This document shows positions 6,961 to 14,760 of a stretch of 40,102 bases of DNA, one piece after another. Source of the DNA: a virus; the IMG/VR virus record IMGVR_UViG_3300005289_000602, positions 1 through 40,102 of that record; one strand, written 5' to 3'. A model generated the notes under the pieces. It did no database searches, was not told the DNA's origin, and was given only the letters and a program-made list of their open reading frames with translations. The stretch's first letter is position 1, and every line of letters starts with the position of its first letter. Made by a program: the position numbers and the translations under genes.

Positions 6961-7797
6961 ATGGCAGCGAACCAGTTTGAGCGGCACGGTAAGGGGCGCA
7001 AAGTCCTGAAAGGCCTCTTCGCCAACCCAGAGAAGGTGAGCGTCATTCATTACTCCTGTGAGAGCTTCTACGACCTGCCAGAAGGACGGTCGCCACGCAT
7101 CACTTCCATCGCCATTCGAAAATTGGATAATGCCCAGACAGAGTCGTTTTCGATCCATCAAGTTGCAGAAATGCGCGGAACTGGTTTGTCCGCAGCGGAG
7201 ATCGAGCCATTCTACAACAAATATGAGAAGGCGATGCTCGACGCCTACTTCAAATTCATGAAAAACAACAGTGAACGCACCTATGTCCATTGGAACATGC
7301 GTGACACGAATTATGGATTTCGAGCGATCGAACACCGTTATCGTGTTCTGAAGGGCGACCCCTACCTAATCCAAGATGATCGCAAAGTGGACCTATCTCG
7401 CTTGCTAGTAGATCTCTACGGTGTCGGTTATATCGGCCACCCTCGGCTAGAGACACTGCTTGCGAAGAATAACATCGAGGCGTTGGACTTCATGACAGGC
7501 GCACAAGAAGCTGAGGCTTTCGAGAAAGGGAAATACGTAGATCTGCATAGATCGACCCTTCGCAAGGTCGATGTTTTTTGCAATCTGGTTCAGCGAGCGT
7601 TCGATAAGTCTCTCAAGACCAATTCGTCATGGAAGGAGCAGCATGGCTTGTCATTCAAGACTGCCCTCTATCTGGCGAAGAAGCACTGGATTTATACGGG
7701 CATAATCGTGGTTGGTGGCCTGGGTAGCGCGATTTTTGGAGTGTCTCGCGGATACAGCACCATTGCTGGCTTACTTGGGTTTGGCGCAACTCCATAG
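6961..7797 (+). CDS. Accessory protein with possible degenerate exonuclease fold and C-terminal membrane segment
   Basis: The 278-residue protein starts at ATG 6961, preceded by GAGGGA; a TTG 12 bases earlier is less likely. The central part resembles a DEDD-type exonuclease in outline. A strand with an acidic residue (HYSCESF, then ITSIAIRKLD) is followed by a helix-rich block with YVHWNMRDTNYGFRAIEHRY. The canonical paired acids are incomplete, so activity is doubtful. The C-terminus has a hydrophobic segment (about 243-262) followed by a short tail, so it is probably membrane-anchored. It stands alone in its orientation beside the AbiTii locus, where a phage-carried defence or host-modifying gene would be plausible. 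Family not recognised with certainty; the fold is inference. Confidence 0.6.
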   Translation: MAANQFERHGKGRKVLKGLFANPEKVSVIHYSCESFYDLPEGRSPRITSIAIRKLDNAQTESFSIHQVAEMRGTGLSAAEIEPFYNKYEKAMLDAYFKFMKNNSERTYVHWNMRDTNYGFRAIEHRYRVLKGDPYLIQDDRKVDLSRLLVDLYGVGYIGHPRLETLLAKNNIEALDFMTGAQEAEAFEKGKYVDLHRSTLRKVDVFCNLVQRAFDKSLKTNSSWKEQHGLSFKTALYLAKKHWIYTGIIVVGGLGSAIFGVSRGYSTIAGLLGFGATP

Positions 7798-7829
7798 GGG
7801 TTCAGGCAATGCCGATGCCCTAGGATTTC

Positions 7830-8144
7830 TTACCAACCCATCAGCTTGCTCAAGCCCTTGTAGAAGATGCTTCCCCAACAAAAGGTGGCCAGCCCAATTA
7901 CAATCAGGCAACCAAACTCATTCCGCTTGTTTCGCCAACTGCTCACCGCCAGGTCGATAAAAGCGATCATGCCGCACACAGTCAGCGCGGCCATGAACCA
8001 TAGGCCAAACGTAATGCCTTGCGGCAATCCAATACCTAAGAACGCGCCTGCATAGAGAAGCACGAACGGACCAAACAGAAGGGCGATTACCGCATAGGTG
8101 GCATATCGCTTTACCCGCGATTGCGGCTTGTCCACCCTCTCCAT
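7830..8144 (-). CDS. Small membrane protein paired with AbiTii protein
   Basis: The 104-residue protein has three predicted membrane helices (about 15-37, 45-66 and 78-96), with basic residues before the first and between the second and third. Its start lies 4 bases after the stop of the AbiTii-type gene, so the pair is an operon with probable translational coupling. The family is unknown. In defence operons a small membrane protein is often the effector or the anchor, so a joint role with its partner is possible, but this is inference from position. Confidence 0.7.
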   Translation of the reverse strand: MERVDKPQSRVKRYATYAVIALLFGPFVLLYAGAFLGIGLPQGITFGLWFMAALTVCGMIAFIDLAVSSWRNKRNEFGCLIVIGLATFCWGSIFYKGLSKLMGW

Positions 8145-8148
8145 TCGA

Positions 8149-9024
8149 TTAACCAGCGAGTTGGCTCAGTGTAGGAAAGAACGGCCCCAGCACGGTGGCA
8201 TACTCAGCCAAGTAGCCGACCCATTTCTGGAAGAGGGGTTTATAATCCTCCGTGCCTTGAGACGCCTGCATCGCCTTAACAAGATCGAGGATCGCTTCAC
8301 GATCATTCTCGTTGCCAATGCTGCTATCGACAGCCTGGATTAGCTGGTCAAAGACATTCTCTGTCGTGATCGTATTGACGGAATTATCAGTTGAAGCAAT
8401 GACTGTCTTATTCTGATTACCATGGGTGTCACCATTATGGATATGCCCATAGTTGATGGTGATACTCTGTGCCGCTTGCTCAGCCTTCTGTTTCTCTTCC
8501 ATAGAGAAGCTAATCCCTTCGCCTAAGATGCCCTGCCGTTCCAACGCGCAAGCCCAATCCAGAACCATATCTCGAACATGAGACATGATCGCTATAGGAA
8601 CGCTCTTATCGAACTCGACATGATACGAGCGGTTATATCCGCCGCCGACTTTCAAGATGGTGGCCTGAATGTCAGCATCCACGATCATCGCCAATTTGCC
8701 ATCTGCCTTAGATAGCTCGTTAAGGCTGCTGATGGATTCCTTCAAAACAATGAAGGACAGAAAAGCGATTGTTTTTGGATCACCCAGAGCGGGCTTAGTC
8801 CCCCAATGCTGACTCACTTCCATCAATCTGCCGTGAACGTAACGGTATGGAGGAACGTCCTTGTCCTCAACGCCACCATATCCTTTCAGTTCGAGATCAA
8901 CCCATTCGACGGCATCCTGCAAATTCAGTTTAACGGCGGCCAGTTTCACGCGGCGCAACAGGTCAGCAATGCCTACTGTCGGATCAAGAGATAGTGCTTG
9001 GATTTCCTCAATCAGACCAGACAT
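8149..9024 (-). CDS. AbiTii-domain protein (abortive-infection family)
   Basis: The first roughly 190 of 291 residues match my memory of the AbiTii domain: an opening like LIEEIQALSLDPTVGIADLL, then VKLNLQDAVEWVDLELKGY, then an RYVHGRL block. Proteins with this domain have been linked to abortive infection of phages. A linker (about 190-215) contains ITINYGHIHNGDTHG, of a type often found between sensor and effector parts. The C-terminal domain (about 220-290) is helical and ends in a hydrophobic stretch (about 275-289), perhaps membrane-active. It is encoded with a small membrane protein and without head or tail genes nearby, so it is likely prophage cargo that protects the lysogen. Activity cannot be read from sequence. 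Confidence 0.68.
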   Translation of the reverse strand: MSGLIEEIQALSLDPTVGIADLLRRVKLAAVKLNLQDAVEWVDLELKGYGGVEDKDVPPYRYVHGRLMEVSQHWGTKPALGDPKTIAFLSFIVLKESISSLNELSKADGKLAMIVDADIQATILKVGGGYNRSYHVEFDKSVPIAIMSHVRDMVLDWACALERQGILGEGISFSMEEKQKAEQAAQSITINYGHIHNGDTHGNQNKTVIASTDNSVNTITTENVFDQLIQAVDSSIGNENDREAILDLVKAMQASQGTEDYKPLFQKWVGYLAEYATVLGPFFPTLSQLAG

Positions 9025-9235
9025 TTCACCCCCGTAATAGATCGCTGGAACATGGGACTGCCGATTGAAAATTCAAGGAAGTCACGAAGCCTGAAACACG
9101 ACCATCAAGCGGCCCCACTGGAGCGAATGCTGAGCAACTAAGCTGAATGAAGGCGGCCAGATAGAAAGTCGGGTGAATTTGGGCCTTTTTTCTGACCACC
9201 CTGTCAACCAGAAAAGGCCAGAAAACCGAAGAAAA

Positions 9236-9697
9236 TCACCATTTTGTTTCTCTTCTAAGTGCTGAGAACCGCTCCATATCCTTGTCAATATGGTAGGCTT
9301 GGAAAACCTGTTTTGCGACCTTGGGTTCGATCCAGATGAATGGCCAAGGATCGACCTCATCCAGATTCTTATTGGTCACTTCCATGCCAAGGAGGTGAAC
9401 GTCAGCCCCATGCTTGGTGTAGGTTCTCAGAACGTCGCGGAACTGCGTGGCTGGTCGAAGCTGATACTCAGCCCCTTCAAACGTCACATATGACTGGCGG
9501 TTTTTCCGCTTGAGAACCCGCTGGGCAGTCTCAGTCACATTGACCCATGTGCCGCAGAGTTGGACCACATAGAAGCGCACAGAGTCATTCACGCGATAGC
9601 GATTGTCCGTCCGTGGAGCCTCTTGCCCATCAGTGGCACTACCAAGCTGCTGGACCTGCCTACCGCCCGATAGGCTGCTATCGTTTACCTTAGCCAT
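9236..9697 (-). CDS. Hypothetical protein, 153 aa
   Basis: This soluble protein of unknown family has a polar, probably disordered N-terminus (about 1-30) and a beta-rich centre (VRFYVVQLCGTWVNVTETAQ). It is on the same strand as the AbiTii pair but separated from it by 211 bases, so it may have its own transcript. No clear ribosome site is visible before the ATG, which would fit a leaderless or weakly translated message. Its upstream region is the repeat-rich segment at 9698-10265. Confidence 0.6.
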   Translation of the reverse strand: MAKVNDSSLSGGRQVQQLGSATDGQEAPRTDNRYRVNDSVRFYVVQLCGTWVNVTETAQRVLKRKNRQSYVTFEGAEYQLRPATQFRDVLRTYTKHGADVHLLGMEVTNKNLDEVDPWPFIWIEPKVAKQVFQAYHIDKDMERFSALRRETKW

Positions 9698-10265
9698 ATG
9701 TGCCGATTATCACGCTCATATATTGGGAACAACCATCTGCCTGATTAACTATAAAAAGGCCAATCCCTTCTGATTCTAGATCGACTCTAGCAGGTTAGGT
9801 GTTAGGTTCACTATGTCTGGATCATTCCAACATCGAGCAGATCAAGGTGGTCAGACCTCCATATCTCCTGATAAACTATCCGCCTGTCTAATCGAGTAGA
9901 AATCAGAAATAATATCTTTTTTATGTCTGATTGTTCGATTGACATGGTTTCGCTGCTTGGTTCCGTCCATCATCGGCTTAATCGCAGACAGGCAGACCTC
10001 CATACCTTCTACCTATATCCAGTCATGTCAAAGTCAAGCCATATGTCTAAAATATCTGGTATTGACTTCTTCATTATGGCTGTATGGTTCGTGATGATGG
10101 AGGAATGATAAGCCTGATAGCCATGGTAATGTCAGGCTTGTTCTGTTTTCATTTGACATTCTTTGGTCGTGGAATGGGAAAGACATAGGATCGTATGGCC
10201 TATGAATGGCAAGGCACTACCTGTCTGACACACGCCAGCTTTCTACCTTTTGGGATGGTATCAAG
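9698..10265. promoter_or_regulatory. Repeat-rich control region without a convincing gene
   Basis: The 568 bases hold no ORF with a credible start. Short repeats are dense. CCTGATTAACTAT (9740-9752) and CCTGATAAACTAT (9867-9879) differ at one base. CAGACCTCCATA occurs at 9852-9863 and 9993-10004. TATGTCT occurs at 9812, 9922 and 10042. AAGCCTGA (10110-10117) and TCAGGCTT (10132-10139) form an 8-bp hairpin followed by a T-rich tract. The region separates the accessory genes from the lipoprotein gene and looks like a promoter/operator cluster. Confidence 0.5.
10110..10150 (+). terminator. Terminator-like hairpin
   Basis: AAGCCTGA (10110-10117) pairs with TCAGGCTT (10132-10139), 14-base loop, followed by GTTCTGTTTTC. 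It may end a short rightward transcript from the control region. The left arm contains AGCCTGATAG, also found in the operator-like repeat near 2480-2531. Confidence 0.4.
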
Positions 10266-11003
10266 CTATGGACGAAATGCTGCTTCGTTGTGAACGAATG
10301 GCGCATTCGCGAGTAATGAGCAGGCTTTTGCTTTATCATTGCCGAGATGGAAACTCACCGTGCCGTCGATAACAAGCTGTCTGAAACGAGTGGCAGAGGC
10401 CGCATCGTCAGCCGTAAATCGTCCTCGCATTTCCTCAAATTGGGGCTGCTGGCTGTAGGAGTTCAATATGGCGACCGTTTGCTGATGCCATGCTGCTCCA
10501 CGAATACCGCACTCCAGCATAACATTGGAGAGGCCAATTTTCTGATAGATTGGTTCTACGGCGTTCTCATAAGCTTGAAGCAGTGGGGTCTTGACCCGCT
10601 CCTTCTCTCGCATCCAGCCATCATCAATAGGCGTGATCGCAGACGCATCCTCTTCAGTTAGATTGTCTGTGTCGTAATCGCCGCAATGGTGCCAGTCATT
10701 GTCTGCCGCTGATTTGGATAGTGGGGCACCCCAGCACCAGCCATTCTTGCGAAGCTGCTCTGTGAGGCGTTCGCGCACGTCACAGGGCTTGCTGTCCTGT
10801 CCACCAACGCAAGCTTCGTGCTGCGTTCCCCATTCTTCCATGAGCGCCTTGTCTTTTGAATTTGCGCCCTTCGGAAACTCTGACACGAATGTATCGCTGG
10901 CGTTGGCCTGGGTGTTCGTCAGGTTTTCAGATGGCTGTGGGGAATTGCATGAGGCGAGAGCGAGCATTGCCAATGAGACTGTTGTGATGGAAAATGCTCG
11001 CAT
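10266..11003 (-). CDS. Predicted lipoprotein, 245 aa
   Basis: Starting at ATG 11003 gives a signal peptide (MRAFSITTVSLAMLALASC) that ends in a lipobox with the lipidated Cys at residue 19. An upstream in-frame ATG would place 17 extra residues before it and spoil the signal. The mature protein is polar, with a low-complexity linker and then a Cys-containing domain (GWCWGAP, HHCGDYD, ACSLL). It should be anchored to a membrane facing the periplasm. Phage-encoded lipoproteins often change the host envelope or block superinfection, but I do not recognise this family and the role is inference. It stands alone and diverges from the morphogenesis block. Confidence 0.72.
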   Translation of the reverse strand: MRAFSITTVSLAMLALASCNSPQPSENLTNTQANASDTFVSEFPKGANSKDKALMEEWGTQHEACVGGQDSKPCDVRERLTEQLRKNGWCWGAPLSKSAADNDWHHCGDYDTDNLTEEDASAITPIDDGWMREKERVKTPLLQAYENAVEPIYQKIGLSNVMLECGIRGAAWHQQTVAILNSYSQQPQFEEMRGRFTADDAASATRFRQLVIDGTVSFHLGNDKAKACSLLANAPFVHNEAAFRP

Positions 11004-11063
11004 TAAAATTCGCCCCGCTTCGCGTGTAACTACGTCTTTACCTTCGCAGGGCATAGTTGCTGT

Positions 11064-11381
11064 ATGTTAATAATCCAATGCCTTCTCGCCGCAATCGCGC
11101 TCATCCTGATCGTGGGATTTGGTATCGTGGTGGCCTATCTTCATGACCTCCACCAGAACCAGAACCGTGGCGCTGCTGCTCAACTGGATTATCTCAGCCG
11201 TATCCTTGGGACGCCAAATGAAGGCGAGGCATCGCACCTGATCCGCGACCTCAGCCGCTTCCTCAAAATGGTGGAAGGTGGTCAATATCCCAATCTGCGC
11301 CATGACGCTTGGGTGCCTACCAAAGCGGATATGAAGCGGTGGGAGAATGCTGAGAACGATAGGGCTTATCTGGACCGTTGA
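11064..11381 (+). CDS. Small membrane-anchored protein, 105 aa
   Basis: One N-terminal membrane helix (about 2-25, rich in Leu, Ile and Ala) is followed by a charged soluble domain of about 80 residues with SHLIRDLSRFLKMVEGGQYP. The family is unknown. It precedes the terminase genes on the same strand, and its 3' end lies shortly before the hairpin at 11409. The ribosome site is weak. It diverges from the lipoprotein gene across about 60 bases. Confidence 0.6.
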   Translation: MLIIQCLLAAIALILIVGFGIVVAYLHDLHQNQNRGAAAQLDYLSRILGTPNEGEASHLIRDLSRFLKMVEGGQYPNLRHDAWVPTKADMKRWENAENDRAYLDR

Positions 11382-11408
11382 TTGGGGTCATTACTCCCTA
11401 AGACATGC

Positions 11409-11431
11409 TCATCCCGCTAAATACGGGATGA
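11409..11431 (+). promoter_or_regulatory. TAAATA box in a hairpin covering the start codon
   Basis: TCATCCCG (11409-11416) and CGGGATGA (11424-11431) form a perfect 8-bp stem whose 7-base loop is CTAAATA. The ATG of the next gene (11428-11430) is in the right arm. A close twin lies on the minus strand at 36463-36483. Confidence 0.6.
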
Positions 11432-11970
11432 CAGACAAAGACGATCCCCGCGCCGTAGAGCGCCGTGCTGCCCGCAACAGCCCCAAATCTCCGTTTGCCG
11501 CGCCCTACGAGCGTGATCCCATGCACACATACATTGAGGACGAGGAAAGCGGGAAAGAGCTTATCAGGGCTATCATTGACGACCCCATTGCGCCGGCGGT
11601 TCCGCATGTGCGCCTTCACACGCCAGCCGCATGGAAGAATGAGGCTGAGGATATTGTCGTCTCAGTCCGCAAGAAGATCAAAGCAGTCTATGTCAGCGGC
11701 ATGGGCAAAGAGGAATTTGCAGAGAAGCATGTTGATTCTGCTTTAGATATTGCCCTCATGGAATTGCTCTATGGGGATATGAAATCCAAGGACAAAGCAG
11801 CCAATGCTATCAAGGTAGAGGAAGCTATCTTGAAGAAGTATGAGGCTGAGGAAAAACGCATCCAGCATCTTGAGAAAATGGAGTTGGCTCAGGCTAAGAC
11901 ACTCAGCAAAGCACTCAATGTTATTGATGCTCAGATAGCGGAATATAACAAGGAGAACGATGTTGAGTGA
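11428..11970 (+). CDS. Probable terminase small subunit, 180 aa
   Basis: The gene lies directly before the large terminase and overlaps its GTG start by 4 bases, the usual place for the DNA-recognition subunit of the packaging motor. The N-terminus is basic and polar. The C-terminal half is helical with a long charged coiled coil (about 120-175, ILKKYEAEEKRIQHLEKMEL), compatible with ring assembly. I see no clear helix-turn-helix, and sequence similarity to known small terminases is not obvious, so the call rests on position and architecture. The ATG at 11428 is inside a perfect hairpin; an upstream in-frame ATG at 11347 would overlap the previous gene and has no ribosome site. Confidence 0.6.
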   Translation: MTDKDDPRAVERRAARNSPKSPFAAPYERDPMHTYIEDEESGKELIRAIIDDPIAPAVPHVRLHTPAAWKNEAEDIVVSVRKKIKAVYVSGMGKEEFAEKHVDSALDIALMELLYGDMKSKDKAANAIKVEEAILKKYEAEEKRIQHLEKMELAQAKTLSKALNVIDAQIAEYNKENDVE

Positions 11971-13349
11971 GTCTATTAAAAGAACGAAAGAGGGTTAAGG
12001 CGTGGATCAAAGCCCAAATCCGCCAAGGGTATAATGGAAACCAGATATTAGAATTAGCTTACAGGCTAGACCCTGCCCTACATCAATCCGTCTTATATGA
12101 GCTACAAGACCCAGCCTTTACTCTGCGACCAAAGCAGGAAATGCCAGATGGCGACTGGTTTATATGGCTGCTCAATCCTGCGCGTGGCTGGGGGAAAAAC
12201 CACGCTGCATCAAGTGCCGTCAACAGACTGGCCCGCTACACATTCCCTGAACGAAAAGGCCTGATTGTTGCGGCTACCCATAAGGACTTTTGGTCCACCA
12301 TCTATGAAGGGGAGTCTGGATTAAAGGCTCTCTCACCCCCAGATTTCCAGCCCACCTACAGCGAACGCCATTTAGAAGTTAGATGGCCTAATGGGTCATC
12401 CGCCGCCGTTAGAACTGCGGATAATCCGCAAGATATTCGTGGTTTGTCTGTTTCGTGGGCCTATGGGGACGAGCTGCTTAAATGGCACGGCGGCGAGACA
12501 AGCTGGCACAATATCCTTGCCTGTGTCCGCGAGGGCAAAAACCCAAAGATAGTCCTCACAACCACGCCAAAGTCAGACCAAAAATGGGTCCAAAAGATAC
12601 GAGACATGCCCAACACCGTCGTTGTGGACGGCAAACAGCATGAGAATACCGCGCTACCAAAATCCTACCTGAAAATGATGGAAGCCAACTTAGGCGTTGG
12701 CACCAAACGATACCGCGAGGAAGTTCTAGGCGAATGGGTTGAGGACAACGAAAATCTCTGGACCAAGCCGCAGCTTGAGGCCGTCACACGCAAACCACAG
12801 GTATCGTTGGCCGTCTTTGCTGAGTCGATGGATGAGCGCATGATTACCATCGACCCGTCAGGCGGTGGCCGCGACGAAAACGGCATCATCCTACTTGGGA
12901 AGAAGGGTGACGACATATGGGTGCTGGGCGACTTCACCTGTAAGGGGAAGGCATCCATATGGCGTGAGGAAGTTATCAAGGTGTGGCGCACATTCTGCCA
13001 GCCAGGCGACCGCGTTCTTGTGGAAACCAACGCCAACCAAGGCATTGACGAATATCTCAGCGATGGCGAACCCGCCATGTGGGTTGAGGGTATCCAGCAG
13101 ACAGCCCGCGCTGGCAAGAAAGAAAGGGCTGAGCAGGCGCAGGCGCTATATGAGCAAGGCCGCGTCCAGCATTTCGACCATTTTAATGACCTGATGAAGC
13201 AAATGGTGGATTTCTATGACGTGCTGGACGACCGCAATGCGTCTCCTGACCGCGTTGACGCATTGGCCACTGGATTGCGCGAGATAGCGAAGGCAAGACC
13301 ATATTTTGGAGTTGGCTTCACTGTGCCAAACTACACCCTCCGCTTCTAA
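11967..13349 (+). CDS. terL: Terminase large subunit
   Basis: The 460-residue packaging ATPase-nuclease starts at GTG 11967 (GTGA overlap with the previous stop). The ATPase half has a Walker A-like loop RGWGKN at about 73-78, a Walker B in WAYGDEL (Asp168, Glu169), and a coupling motif LTTTPKS near 198-203. The nuclease half has IDPSGGGRDENG and a late Asp in SPDRVDALATG, typical of the RNase H-like fold. The Walker A loop has Asn78 where Thr or Ser usually coordinates magnesium. The protein drives DNA into the prohead through the portal encoded next. Length is normal for the family. Confidence 0.92.
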   Translation: MSLLKERKRVKAWIKAQIRQGYNGNQILELAYRLDPALHQSVLYELQDPAFTLRPKQEMPDGDWFIWLLNPARGWGKNHAASSAVNRLARYTFPERKGLIVAATHKDFWSTIYEGESGLKALSPPDFQPTYSERHLEVRWPNGSSAAVRTADNPQDIRGLSVSWAYGDELLKWHGGETSWHNILACVREGKNPKIVLTTTPKSDQKWVQKIRDMPNTVVVDGKQHENTALPKSYLKMMEANLGVGTKRYREEVLGEWVEDNENLWTKPQLEAVTRKPQVSLAVFAESMDERMITIDPSGGGRDENGIILLGKKGDDIWVLGDFTCKGKASIWREEVIKVWRTFCQPGDRVLVETNANQGIDEYLSDGEPAMWVEGIQQTARAGKKERAEQAQALYEQGRVQHFDHFNDLMKQMVDFYDVLDDRNASPDRVDALATGLREIAKARPYFGVGFTVPNYTLRF

Positions 13350-13374
13350 TGAACGCATAAACCCATCACTTAGC

Positions 13375-13398
13375 TAAATACTGGAAATTACATTCCAG
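13375..13398 (+). promoter_or_regulatory. TAAATA box followed by hairpin, portal leader
   Basis: TAAATA (13375-13380) is followed directly by CTGGAA (13381-13386) and TTCCAG (13393-13398), a 6-bp hairpin with a 6-base loop. The hairpin ends at the AGGG ribosome site of the portal gene. Confidence 0.55.
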
Positions 13399-13404
13399 GG
13401 CTAA

Positions 13405-14760
13405 ATGATGGGTTTCATTCAAAAAATACGAAAGGGCAACTTTCAAGATCAAGCGATTGATGAGGTTAAAAGCCTAGATTACTCTCAATATGAGCAGCAG
13501 AACGAATTTTCCTACGACATAACCTCTCTCTTTGTATCACCATTAGAACCTAAGAAGTGGACTGATGCGTCCAACTTCTCAAAGCGTGTCAACAAGCTGT
13601 ATTTCCAATGCTCCGTTAGCCGCGCCTGCATTGAAAAGCGCGCTCAGGGCATCAGCGACGTTGAAATCATCGTGACGGGCAAAGCCAGCACGAAAAAGCT
13701 GATAAAATCCCCAAATCCTACTGATAAAACCACATCGAACGCGCTTCGTGTGTGGGAAACCAGCCTATCTTTGGGCGGTGATTTGTATCTTTTCTACGAC
13801 CTGAGAAACCCAATCGAGCCATATATTTGGACACTCAGACAGGACTTAATCAAGAACGATACCGTCAAGAAGCAGTTTGAATACATACCAAGCCGCTTGA
13901 GCAGCAAGAAAGAGCCGCCATTATACATTTTCGAGTATGATGACTTAGGAAACACTAAGCGATGCCTTGAGCGCGTGGGCAACAGCTACAAGGTCATTGA
14001 TGGCTACCTACAGCGCATAGCCTATCACAATCCCCTAACCGCCTCAGAAGGCGCAGGAGCAGGCGATAGCGCCCTCCGTGCGGTGGATATTCTGCTCGCC
14101 ATAGACGAACTGGCCCACAACAAATTTGGCAGCGGTGGCGCAAAGAGCGGGATGATTGAAGCCCCTGCCATCAGGTCCGCAAAAGACCTCGCAGATGCCA
14201 AAGCCGCCCTTGAGAATTTGAACCAGCAGAACGGCATCAATGTGCTGGTGAACGGCATGAAGTTCAACGACACCCAGCTAACATTCGCGGAAATGGACCT
14301 CATCAATATGAGGGCTGTCCAAGCTGCCAGCGTTCAGGATGCTTTCAAGGTTCCAGGCGTGCTTTTGAACAGCACCACACAGACCACATACGCAAACATG
14401 CGTTCAGGCGATAAGATATTTTACAGGACGTTCATTGGTCCAGAAGCCAAGTGGCTAATTGGTCAGGTTGAATGGGGAATCCGTAAATACATAGATGAAA
14501 CTGCTACATTGGCTGTTGATGAAACTCAGATAGATCACATTCAAGACGATCAGTTACAGATGGCCAAAGATATGGCCTCAATGGGTTGTTTCACAGCAAA
14601 CGAAGTTAGGGAAGTCCTTGGCAAGAAGCCAGTTGATGGTGGCGATGAGCTAATGAAGCCAGTTTCCGTTCAGAATGGCCAGCCAGAGGAAAAGCCAAGA
14701 GGCGAGACAGCTTTCAACGCGGACGCAGGAGACAGAGGAGACGCAAATACGAATGACTAA
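13405..14760 (+). CDS. Portal protein
   Basis: This is a 451-residue HK97-type portal, which forms the dodecameric gate at one capsid vertex and docks the terminase and neck. Recognisable features are the early FSKRVNKLYFQCSVSRACIE helix, the GGDLYLFYD strand, the DELAHNKFGSGGAKSGMI segment and the QAASVQDAFKVPGVLL region that leads into the clip and crown. The C-terminus is polar and disordered. It starts at 13405 (a second ATG follows at 13408) after AGGG. Its last 8 bases overlap the prohead protease. Confidence 0.92.
   Translation: MMGFIQKIRKGNFQDQAIDEVKSLDYSQYEQQNEFSYDITSLFVSPLEPKKWTDASNFSKRVNKLYFQCSVSRACIEKRAQGISDVEIIVTGKASTKKLIKSPNPTDKTTSNALRVWETSLSLGGDLYLFYDLRNPIEPYIWTLRQDLIKNDTVKKQFEYIPSRLSSKKEPPLYIFEYDDLGNTKRCLERVGNSYKVIDGYLQRIAYHNPLTASEGAGAGDSALRAVDILLAIDELAHNKFGSGGAKSGMIEAPAIRSAKDLADAKAALENLNQQNGINVLVNGMKFNDTQLTFAEMDLINMRAVQAASVQDAFKVPGVLLNSTTQTTYANMRSGDKIFYRTFIGPEAKWLIGQVEWGIRKYIDETATLAVDETQIDHIQDDQLQMAKDMASMGCFTANEVREVLGKKPVDGGDELMKPVSVQNGQPEEKPRGETAFNADAGDRGDANTND

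Noticed and set aside
9923-10108. 61-codon ORF in the 9698-10265 region
   Set aside because: No ribosome site precedes the ATG, the sequence is low in recognisable pattern, and repeats TATGTCT define its start. It does end just before a terminator-like hairpin, so a small expressed peptide is not fully excluded.
14484-14489. TAAATA inside the portal gene (and another near 29175 inside the J-like gene)
   Set aside because: Both are in coding sequence far from a following start and match chance expectation.
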